A stretch of 64,000 nucleotides of DNA from the NCBI GenBank assembly GCA_032718475.1, contig JAUCBJ010006669.1:26183-90182 (forward strand), given 5' to 3'. Of the stretch, positions 56,368-64,000 are shown piece after piece. The notes below the pieces were generated by a model. The model was not told the DNA's origin. It did no database searches and saw nothing but the letters and a program-made list of their open reading frames with translations. This DNA is from Nemertoderma westbladi (Eukaryota > Xenacoelomorpha > Nemertodermatida > Nemertodermatidae). The position numbers and the translations under genes are program-made. Position 1 is the stretch's first letter; every line of letters begins with the position of its first letter.

Positions 56368-57337
56368 GAATATTTCGATACCGAACAATACAAGCTATTT
56401 GAAAGGAATATTCAATACACAGGACAACATCTACAAAATGGCAAATATAACATTGAAGTTGAAGACAACATCCATAAATTGGGATACTTGTACTGAGGCA
56501 GTTGAGGTTAATATTGCCTTGGAAAAGTCGCATATAGGGGAGAATAAAGAAGCGACACTTACACTCGTGTTCAACAAGATCCTGATTGGGGCCCATGTTA
56601 TACACTTTATATCCAATAATTCGGATGAACGTAAGGTTGAAAATGTAAGCGACACACAAATTTTAAAACTCAAAGTAAAGTGGCCTATAGAATGGATATC
56701 ATTGTGTGTGCTGAAAGTAAAAGAGCGATGCTTCAATGAGTATTTAACTTTGAATGACATTGCTGCGATTAGTGAAGTGATAAGTTCTTATTGTAAAAAA
56801 TCCACCTATATAAATATTAGCAACCTAATGAATATTGCGGATGTAAATCCGAGCAGAGATATTGTTTACATTATCGCAGGTATGGGTGTATGCGTATTAC
56901 TTGTTGCTTTGGTGTTTGCGGCCTTATACATTTACCAACACAAACGCAGTCAACGGAGAACTGTGCCGTTCGTGATGTCTGAAGTCGAGAGTTTCCAAAT
57001 ACAACCGACCACCTCGGAGAATCGATTGAGCGTGACGGAATGGAGCAATGTGGGGCAATCGAGAGCGACGACACGGCGTTCGCTCGCAGGGCCGAGTAGG
57101 AGCAGCACAATATCTATACGGAGCGAGACAGAGGATGCCAAAATAAACGCGGAATCCCAGACAGATGTTAACGCGTCACCCATGAGCCCGACGCTAAGTC
57201 CTGTAACGAGCTACGTTAGTTCAATGAGTTCTGGTAAATCCGTTCGTCTTACAAAGTTACCCCCGAAACGAGGAAAGATATACATGCAAGATTCTAAATC
57301 CGATGAAGATATACTGTCACATCAATCCACATCATAA
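56368..57337 (+). CDS. LRR membrane protein, exon 2: juxtamembrane, transmembrane and cytoplasmic part
   Basis: Starts in phase 2 after TCTATCTACAG, matching the donor at 42400 (the split codon becomes TGG). It encodes about 165 residues of extracellular sequence with several cysteines and N-glycosylation sites. One transmembrane helix follows (VYIIAGMGVCVLLVALVFAA, about 56860-56930), then basic residues QHKRSQRR and a cytoplasmic tail of about 130 residues rich in Ser, Thr and Arg, ending DEDILSHQSTS with TAA at 57335-57337. No kinase, TIR or death domain is seen in the tail. A type I orientation fits the signal peptide of exon 1 and the stop-transfer basics. Confidence 0.7.
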
Positions 57338-57509
57338 TTAGAATAGTATCATTATTAGCTTCATTAAACACGGCACATTGACATTACAAATACGTTAATT
57401 GAAGTAGATAAATTATATCCACTACAAAATGATGATTTTCAATTGTTAATGTTATGTGAATACACCATGTCCTGGTACCTCCTGGTATATAGTGTCGTTA
57501 TTCCAGATA
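57338..57509 (+). other. 3' flank of the LRR gene
   Basis: Contains no AATAAA before the MITE; the first AATAAA after the stop (about 57534) is inside the MITE at 57510-57759, which might therefore supply the poly(A) signal. Confidence 0.35.
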
Positions 57510-57759
57510 GGGGGGGAAACTGGTACTGGACGCAATAAAAATTCATCCCTCTCCAGGGGAAATTGGACGCAAATAACAGATGATTACTCTCAAAAATAAA
57601 ACTGTAACCTGTTCTAATGTGTTTAGTTTATTGTTTCGGTTAAGATAACGTGCCACTGTAACCTGATCCTTTCCCTAAATTGAGAATTTAACATTGAGGC
57701 GGGAAATTAATTCGCCAAGGCGGGTTTTGCGTCCAGTCCCCCCCCCCCCCCCCCCCCCC
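57510..57759. mobile_element. MITE family M2, copy 2
   Basis: Starts GGGGGGAAACTGGTACTGGA and ends GCGTCCAGTCCCCCC extended by a poly-C run. It matches 55792-56022 over its whole length in the same orientation. Confidence 0.75.
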
Positions 57760-57837
57760 ACCCCCGTCTCCGTTATTCAGGTGCCATGGGGGGGGGGGGG
57801 GGGGGATGGGCCCCTCCCCCAAATGTGTCTCTTTATC

Positions 57838-58140
57838 TTAATAATGATATTGCATGAAATTTGAAACAGAGATACAGTAGTTTCATCTCTCTCCTCCTTG
57901 CTGAGTGAGCCAGAATTTTTATTTTCGCTTTCATTCTTTAGCTACAAGCGTTTTAAAAAAAGTGTCTCCGACGAAATTGCACCAGTTAAACCGCAGTTAA
58001 TCTTCATCCTTATAGTTAATTATGATACTGATGGAAATCTGTGCGTGTGTTCGCAAGAATTACAATAGGTAACACAATATAAATTTCGCCGTAAAATAGC
58101 TGAAAATCTCAAATGAGCGTTTAAAATTTGCATCATTGTA
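57838..58140 (-). repeat. dispersed repeat R1, copy 2
   Basis: Reverse-complement match to 37490-37790 (TGCATGAAATTTGAA, GCTTTCATTCTTTAGCTA, AAAGTGTCTCC, AAAATAGCTGA). A third partial match (AAACTATCTCTATTTCAAAT) is at about 58270-58300. Class unknown. Confidence 0.6.
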
Positions 58141-58316
58141 TTATATTTAATAAATTCACCATATTCTGGAACATTTTGTTCATCCCATACGTAGCTAGGC
58201 AACAATGCAAATACCAATGAGCAACAATGAGCAACAAAGACCAACTGAATCACCCTCCAGGCCAGAAGTGAAACTATCTCTATTTCAAATTTCATGCAAC
58301 TCATTTAAGTAAGATT

Positions 58317-58974
58317 AATATACACCTTGTACTGGATTATAGTACAGGATACAGTATAGATTATAGTTGGAGGGGAGGGGAGGGGGTGGGGGGCTGCATG
58401 GCCTACAGTACTTAAATACGGCCTGCCAAATGGCAGCAAGGAAACCATGAAAGTTACAATAATCCAGAATCTTTAAAACTCATCATGGCAAATAAATGAG
58501 TATTACTTGTATCCGAAAAATGAAATTTTCATGTTGAACCAACATTTGGCACCCAGTGAAAAGTAGCATGTACCACATCAACCATTCGTCTGGAAAATAT
58601 TTCCATCATGTACGTTTGCCATCCTTGAAAACCTTTATAGGTCGCAAATGAGGGCTGACTGGTGAGTTTAAAGATTCTGGATTATTGAAACTTTCATGGT
58701 GAACCCACTTTTTGGGTACCCATTGGTTTTCATGAAATATTTCGAAAACTGAGAAAGGTATGACAAAACCGATTGCATATTTGAAATCTCCATAAAATTT
58801 CAGATAATATACAACAACTTGATTGTCTTACAAATATATTTACTGCCACAACAACGTTGAAAAATCGACCCACTAATTTTTTGGCCTTGCTGCCATTTGG
58901 CAGGCCGTATTTAAGTAGGCCATGGGGGCAGTCACCTGAAAAACGACACTATAATCCAGTACAAGGTGTATATT
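58317..58974. mobile_element. fold-back element with nested inverted repeats
   Basis: Perfect 27 bp inverted ends lie at 58317-58343 and 58948-58974 (AATATACACCTTGTACTGGA on the left). A second inverted pair lies inside (about 58397-58441 and 58885-58924, containing GCCTGCCAAATGGCAGCAAG). A third is centred on 58444-58483 and 58664-58700. About 658 bp, no coding capacity. Confidence 0.7.
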
Positions 58975-59071
58975 TATCTAGGGATTACTGGGATACATTA
59001 CACTGTATAGTATATTGAATGTATCTGTAATCTACGTACATAGTGGTGTACTGTAGTTACTGTATTATACT

Positions 59072-60684
59072 ACTAGGATCGGCATGCTGCATTGCAGCTG
59101 CATTTTTAAGAATGCTGTGCCGGCTTGTCAACAAAATTGCACCGCCACAACTCCCTATCACCCATGACATTTGCTAGATCATCCGCATCTTTAAGGCCAG
59201 TGTCCTTTAAGATGCGTCTCAAGAAAGTCATGGGCTGTCCACCATGCTTATTCACTCCATGAGGCTGCCAAAGTACAAGATTATGCACTGGCTGGTCCTC
59301 ACGGCGAAAGCAATAGTGTCAAGCTTGGGGGAACCAATGAGACACCTCCAATGTTATATAGTGTCTGGTTGGAGATGTGTGCATTGTACTTGACACAATG
59401 TACCCGGCGTAGCATTCTTGTGAATGTGCCATCCAGAGATTTGGTGTCCTCAGCAGTTAGAGCCCAGCATGGACTCCCGTAGAGGAGTACTGGAACTACT
59501 GCTGCTCTAAATAATCGGACCTTAAGTTTCCGATTAATTCTAGGTGACTTCCAAATCCTGGAAAGCCTATTCAAGGCTGCCCATGCCTTTCCCTTACGTA
59601 TTCGAAGGTCCTCACCTGACTTCCGGATCCATGATCCCAGGTAACAGAAGTCGTCCACATGCTCAAGCATACCATCCTTTGAGCTTATGCTCATCCGATC
59701 AGAGACTTGCTGAGGATTTTCAAAGTTAACTGTCAGAATTTTGGTCTTTCTGGAGTTAATAAAAAGACCAACACTAGAAGCAGCATGTTCTAATGAGCTG
59801 AGGAGCCGCTGGGCTCCCTCTAATGATTCTGAGAGTACTCCTAAGTCATCAGCAAAGTCTAGATCAGTTAGGTACTTGGCAGGATTTCCTCGACTTCTGG
59901 ACCCAGTAGGTGGAGTTATCATCACCCCATCATCATTATGATGATCTAAGGACATGCGTAGAACATAGTCAACCACAATAATGAACAAGAATGGTGCAAG
60001 TGTGTCTCCTTGGAGGACGCCCCATAACACTTCAAATGGTTCTGTGTCACCGTCAACAGTAGACACAAATGTTGTCGAACCATCGTATACTGATCTGATT
60101 GCTGCAATAATTTCATCAGGAATCCCATATAATGAAAGTATGCTGAACATACGTGAGCGAGAGACTGAATCAAAGGCCTTGAAGAAGTCAACAAAGATAA
60201 CAGCCAGATGCCTGTCTTTCTTTTTTTATAACTCTTCAATTATCCTTCTAAGTGCCAAAATGGGCTCCATAGTCCCACGACCTTTACGGAACCCATTCTG
60301 ATTTCCACGTAGCAGTCTCTCAATGGGATCCCTGATGCGATTTAATAGAATTCTATTGTATAGTTTTGCAGCAATCGAGATCAATGAGATTCCCCGAAAA
60401 GAACCATAGAGTGTTAGGTTGCCCTTCTTGGGAACTGGCACCAACTTATTTGTTTTCATTTCTTGTGGGACTCTTGTTGTACGGTACATGTCTACTATGA
60501 TGGGATAGATGAGCTTTAAACACTCAGGTATTTTAAAGACCTCAGGGGGAACACCATCTACTCCACTGGCACGATTGGTCTTAATGCTCTTTGCAGCAGC
60601 CTTCACTTCTGCAAAGGAGATATCGCCAATGGGAATATCTGGGAGTACAGACTCAGACACTTTTACTTCTATAAAGTTATCAGG
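59072..60684 (-). mobile_element. LINE family B, copy 3 (5'-truncated, longest copy)
   Basis: Minus-strand RT starting at NFIEVKVSESVLPD and continuing NRASGVDGVPPEVF, NKLVPVPKKGNL, SFRGISLISIAAKLYN, QNGFRKGRGTM, FVDFFKAFDSVSRS, GVLQGDTLAPFLF, DLDFADDLG and the C-terminal region. A nonsense codon lies at 60226-60228, and 28 bases present in copy 1 (near 21413-21440) are missing near 59314, shifting the frame. The 3' end matches copies 1 and 2. No endonuclease. Its 5' end abuts a 27 bp array. Confidence 0.82.
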
Positions 60685-60815
60685 CCTCGCCAACCAGCCT
60701 CGCGGCACGCGGCAACCTCGCGACCAGCCTCGCGACACGCGGCAACCTCGCAGCCAGCCTCGCGACACGCGGCAGCCTCGCAACCAGCCTCGCGGCACGC
60801 GGCAGCCTCGCAGTT
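60685..60815. repeat. 27 bp tandem array, about 5 copies
   Basis: Unit CCAGCCTCGCGACACGCGGC then AACCTCG, repeated with small changes. CpG-rich, unlike its surroundings. It sits at the 5' end of LINE copy 3 and may be the point of insertion or part of the LINE 5' sequence. Confidence 0.9.
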
Positions 60816-60947
60816 GATCATGCGGTCAGCCAGCTAGCTACGCAGCTAGGCACGCAGTCAGCCCGTGAGAGTCATGCTTATTCAAACGAGGTTAGTTTTC
60901 CCTAACTACCGATAGATTGAAAAATAATAATGTTTAATTTTCACCTT

Positions 60948-61493
60948 TTAATCACCAACACCTAAAGTCACAACACCAAACATTAATAAATAATTAACAA
61001 GTTTACTAAATATAGGGTAATAAATGTGAAATTTGCTAGGTGAACACATTAAAGTACATTTACCAGTATGAAAACAGCAAATGACTACGGTATTATTTAT
61101 TCTTATTTTGCAATTATTAAAAATTTCAGGTTCATATATAACTTGAAGTTGCACATTATCAAAGACAACATAAAACCCAGTATTGTTTATCAATAACCTA
61201 TAGACTACAGACTTAATACTAAAAATATAAGTACATAAATTAACAGATTTTAAAATCAAATTAATACTAGTTTTATCAAATATATGTTTTTTTACTTTTT
61301 GGAAATTATACTTACTGCCTAATAATGTAATACGACCATTTTTAAATATTAATAATGTGGCACCAAATATCTTATATATAAACTGATTTGGTTTGAGTAT
61401 GTGTTTACCAGATAATTGATTTTTTAATTCTTTAAAATTAATCGCCGACACTTGCTGGCAACTTACATTCTTATTGACTATCTGATAGTTCAT
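60948..61493 (-). CDS. small ORF downstream of PolB with a TBP-like two-repeat pattern
   Basis: ATG at 61493-61491 on the minus strand opens 181 codons. The start overlaps the last 23 nt of the polymerase gene in a different frame, a compact arrangement. Two related segments are visible: L-K-P-N-Q-F followed by ATLLIFKNGRITLLGSK (about residues 33-60) and Y-E-P-E-I-F followed by TVVICCFHTGKCTLMCS (about residues 119-150). This is the pattern of the TATA-binding-protein saddle: Y-x-P-x-x-F, then a hydrophobic strand, then [SN]-G-[KR]-x-x-x-[TL]. The family call is by eye; the usual DNA-intercalating Phe pairs cannot be assigned surely. It could be another protein with similar strands. Confidence 0.5.
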   Translation of the reverse strand: MNYQIVNKNVSCQQVSAINFKELKNQLSGKHILKPNQFIYKIFGATLLIFKNGRITLLGSKYNFQKVKKHIFDKTSINLILKSVNLCTYIFSIKSVVYRLLINNTGFYVVFDNVQLQVIYEPEIFNNCKIRINNTVVICCFHTGKCTLMCSPSKFHIYYPIFSKLVNYLLMFGVVTLGVGD

Positions 61494-64000
61494 TGTTTGG
61501 CTCCCGATAAATTGGTATATTGTTTTTCTTCACCGGTTTTTCAACCTTTGTTTGATAGTGACCCCAGGGAAGCGAATGATTTTTATTAATCCAATACAGT
61601 TTATCGTCAAATGCGCTGAGAGCAAACTTATTTCGTGCTATAGTATAGACTTTATGTAATTTACTCTGAAATTGATGTGTTTGTTTTGATATTTCTTCGT
61701 TTGAGTTATATGCTCTTACGTAATCTTCGTGGCAAATATTTTTATCCACGACAGCTCTTGTAATACCTTTTGCTCTACGAATATTTTTATTATTCCATTC
61801 CAAAATTGAATATAACTTTGGTCTTAAAAATACCGCTTGTTTAATTTCACGTGAGGCTAGTTCGTCTTTACAGTAATAGAGCTTAGATTTATTTTTATCA
61901 CTGTAGAGCGGGTGATCCTTGGGGTAATTGGATGTATCTAAAATATTATTTTTAATTAAGGCTTTTAAGAAATTATTCTGTGAGGTGTTATAGTAACAGC
62001 CTATCAATGAGTCGGTGTCTGATGCTACAATTTCAATTCGACAGTTTAATTCTTTCTCAATAGGTAGCAATTTATTGTAATACAACTCATACATATCCAA
62101 TTTAGCCAAGTCCAACACTGTACTACCTGCATACACCGGCTTATCGAGAGTTACAGAGTCTTTCACTAATAAGTGACCCGATAAGGAATCGTTATAAATC
62201 ATGAAATTTTCGTGATTTATACGTTTCACCAATAGGTCGCACTTCTCTTTACTATTAGCGATACGAAAGTTGCATCGACCTCTTATCCTCTCTATCGTTT
62301 TTCCAAATAACGAATTGTTCAACAATTTCGCGACAGCAGTTTCAATGTAACTTTTAGCCAGGCGCCTTTGATTAATATTAAAATCTATATAGTCTTTAAA
62401 TACAAAGGCTTGATGGAAAGAATATAATTTATGGAGCTTAGTAACAATTAAACCTTGTTTTATATAAAATTTTAACAGTTTCAAATTTACATGATAGAAT
62501 TCTTTATCGAATTGTGTCAACATAAGTTTCGGTGCACACATCTTATACTTGCTATTAGTACCTCTTTGTTTACATACATGATTATATTGTTCCCTCATAT
62601 ATGGTGAAAGCATTGTCTCATTTATACTTAAATGTTCTGGAGCTAAGGGTAGTTCTAATGTACGATCGTGAATATCTTTGGGATATTTCAAATCGCAAAT
62701 TAAGAAAAACCCAATATCTCCTTCGGTATCGAGATTTGTCAAATATTTTATTAGTTCTTCTGGAGCAGCATTCTCTAAATATGTAACGTTGACTTGTTCA
62801 AAACCTGAAACAGGTAGTTTTTTACTTAAATTACCAGAATACAAGGAATTAAAATCAATATTAAAAATATGGCATTCTTCCTTAGTAGAATCATATGTAC
62901 TTGTACCTGGTATATTTGATTCTATGTAATGCTTTCGACAGAATGAAACCCCTCCTCTAATAGATGCTTCAAAATCTCTATATGTTTGGTAATCTTTTAT
63001 TAATGTTAACTTACATTTATTGTATTTCAGGGCGCAATCATAAGTGAAAGCTGCGATACTGCAATAATAAACTACTTCTAATTCGTAGTTTTGTCTACAC
63101 ACTCTCCTAAAGTTCTCAAATATATCAGCGAGGAGACAAACATCGAGTTTTAAGTATGCTAAAAGATAATCTTTGAGATTCGAGCAGTCAAACTGACTCC
63201 ATGATGCATTGGCAAAACTATATTCCTCGGGTGTACAGGTATTTTGTGTTAATTTACTATAAAATTTGTCTATTGATGGTAATTTCGAATCATTGAATTT
63301 ATTTAAATCTGTCAGATACTCGTAGGGAAATATACCTTTTCGTTTAATTGTTGCATTATTTAAATTTGGATAAAAATATTTCATTTGCTGTTCAGTAATT
63401 GGTAGAACTGATGTTATATCCTCGCTGTCTATATCCTTTGTTGAACTTTCGACTAAATTACTTAGGGAAAAGGATAAAAATTGATATGTGTCTAAGACAC
63501 GTAGCTCGATTTTAGTTGTTGACCCTTTCACAGGTATATGCATGCTTAGTGAAATATACCTTTCAGAATTTTTAGGGATCACCTTTATATCCCAATCGGA
63601 ATATTTATTATTGCTAAAACCAACTTGTAAAAGAAAATGCAAATCATAGTGATTGCAGTTGTGTGCAGCGAGTATATACATGTGTCGTTTCAACGATAAT
63701 GAGCGGTTACACGCGTTACAAGCGGCTGCTATATAGTTACCAGTAATATGTGAGTGATGTTTGTTTTTCTCAGACTTATCCTTAAATAAAACATCGCAAT
63801 AAAAGCAAGTTTTAGCTTTCCAAAAACTTGACTTATCTACATCATTAAGGATCATCTTTTCGTGTGTATGATCTTCCGACCACTTATATAATTGGGTGAT
63901 GTCATTATATACAGAGTCTAAAAAGTCTTGAATACAGTTGTTGTCGATTGTTTTTGTAAAGGTCTTCAAATAAAATTTTGGTGGATTGATTAATTCACTA
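61471..64000 (-). CDS. protein-primed type B DNA polymerase (Polinton/Maverick-like), N-terminus beyond the window
   Basis: The minus-strand frame is open to the right window edge and stops at 61473-61471. Visible in order: a C-x-x-C...H-x-H zinc-like region (CFYCDVLFKDKSEKNKHH), an exonuclease-like A-H-N-C-x-x-Y-D, Y-L-K-L-D-V-C-L-L-A-D, polymerase motif A (FNIDFNSLYSGNLSKKLP), a terminal-protein-region-like stretch, motif B (KLLNNSLFGKT) and motif C (ASDTDSLIGCYY). These are the features of protein-primed PolB as found in Polintons, adintoviruses and similar elements. The catalytic residues look intact and the frame is uninterrupted over 2.5 kb, so the element is either recent or under selection. 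Other Polinton genes (integrase, capsid, packaging ATPase) are not in this window. Confidence 0.88.
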   Translation of the reverse strand, partial: SELINPPKFYLKTFTKTIDNNCIQDFLDSVYNDITQLYKWSEDHTHEKMILNDVDKSSFWKAKTCFYCDVLFKDKSEKNKHHSHITGNYIAAACNACNRSLSLKRHMYILAAHNCNHYDLHFLLQVGFSNNKYSDWDIKVIPKNSERYISLSMHIPVKGSTTKIELRVLDTYQFLSFSLSNLVESSTKDIDSEDITSVLPITEQQMKYFYPNLNNATIKRKGIFPYEYLTDLNKFNDSKLPSIDKFYSKLTQNTCTPEEYSFANASWSQFDCSNLKDYLLAYLKLDVCLLADIFENFRRVCRQNYELEVVYYCSIAAFTYDCALKYNKCKLTLIKDYQTYRDFEASIRGGVSFCRKHYIESNIPGTSTYDSTKEECHIFNIDFNSLYSGNLSKKLPVSGFEQVNVTYLENAAPEELIKYLTNLDTEGDIGFFLICDLKYPKDIHDRTLELPLAPEHLSINETMLSPYMREQYNHVCKQRGTNSKYKMCAPKLMLTQFDKEFYHVNLKLLKFYIKQGLIVTKLHKLYSFHQAFVFKDYIDFNINQRRLAKSYIETAVAKLLNNSLFGKTIERIRGRCNFRIANSKEKCDLLVKRINHENFMIYNDSLSGHLLVKDSVTLDKPVYAGSTVLDLAKLDMYELYYNKLLPIEKELNCRIEIVASDTDSLIGCYYNTSQNNFLKALIKNNILDTSNYPKDHPLYSDKNKSKLYYCKDELASREIKQAVFLRPKLYSILEWNNKNIRRAKGITRAVVDKNICHEDYVRAYNSNEEISKQTHQFQSKLHKVYTIARNKFALSAFDDKLYWINKNHSLPWGHYQTKVEKPVKKNNIPIYREPNNELSDSQ

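Noticed and set aside
57733-57806. Long poly-C and poly-G runs as functional G-quadruplex elements
   Set aside because: They sit at MITE ends and in simple sequence, and homopolymer lengths in the assembly are not dependable.

Overview
The window looks like nuclear DNA from an invertebrate animal, possibly a marine lophotrochozoan or similar; the sequence alone does not settle the phylum. The reasons are long spliceosomal introns, animal receptor and channel families (an otopetrin-like proton channel and a leucine-rich-repeat membrane protein), several retrotransposon lineages, terminal-inverted-repeat elements, a Polinton-like DNA polymerase and many minisatellites. No bacterial operon, tRNA, rRNA or CRISPR array was seen.

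Layout. 0-8.4 kb: minisatellites, then the last exons (+ strand) of an unrecognised gene whose internal exons all join in phase 1 and which ends in a 3.9 kb exon carrying a hexapeptide array. 8.8-9.6 kb: a mixed 14/20 bp array and a retroelement relic. 9.9-10.1 kb: small inverted-repeat elements. 10.6-13.9 kb: an intronless paralogue of the first gene, with the same W-L-x-Y-F-D-L-F / CxxC / W-P block. 14.1-18.05 kb: a 51 bp minisatellite split by a 1.28 kb insertion, running into a 20/25 bp array. 19.1-22.4 kb: a piggyBac-like inverted-repeat element, a decayed Ty3/Gypsy pol and a 5'-truncated LINE. 22.9-30.2 kb: an otopetrin-like gene in two exons, with a 5.8 kb intron filled by a GC-rich block, a 36 bp array, an RTE-like LINE relic and a MITE. 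30.6-34.8 kb: about 100 copies of a 42 bp unit. 35.4-41.1 kb: LINE fragments, MITEs and AT-rich DNA. 41.5-57.3 kb: a two-exon LRR/transmembrane gene whose 14 kb intron holds a 30 bp satellite with an apparently complete 8.1 kb LINE inserted in it. 57.5-60.7 kb: MITEs, a fold-back element and another LINE copy. 60.9-64 kb (- strand): a protein-primed type B DNA polymerase, open to the window edge, overlapping a small ORF that looks like a two-repeat TATA-binding-protein fold.

How the parts relate. The host genes are four: the paralogous pair, the otopetrin and the LRR receptor. Each of the two long introns was joined across mobile DNA by splice-phase agreement (otopetrin phase 1/1, total 526 codons; LRR gene phase 2/2, total 629 codons). 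The most novel candidates are the LINE whose ORF1 contains a Ulp1/C48-like cysteine protease domain and the PolB plus TBP-like gene pair. All family assignments come from reading motifs by eye; no database search was run.
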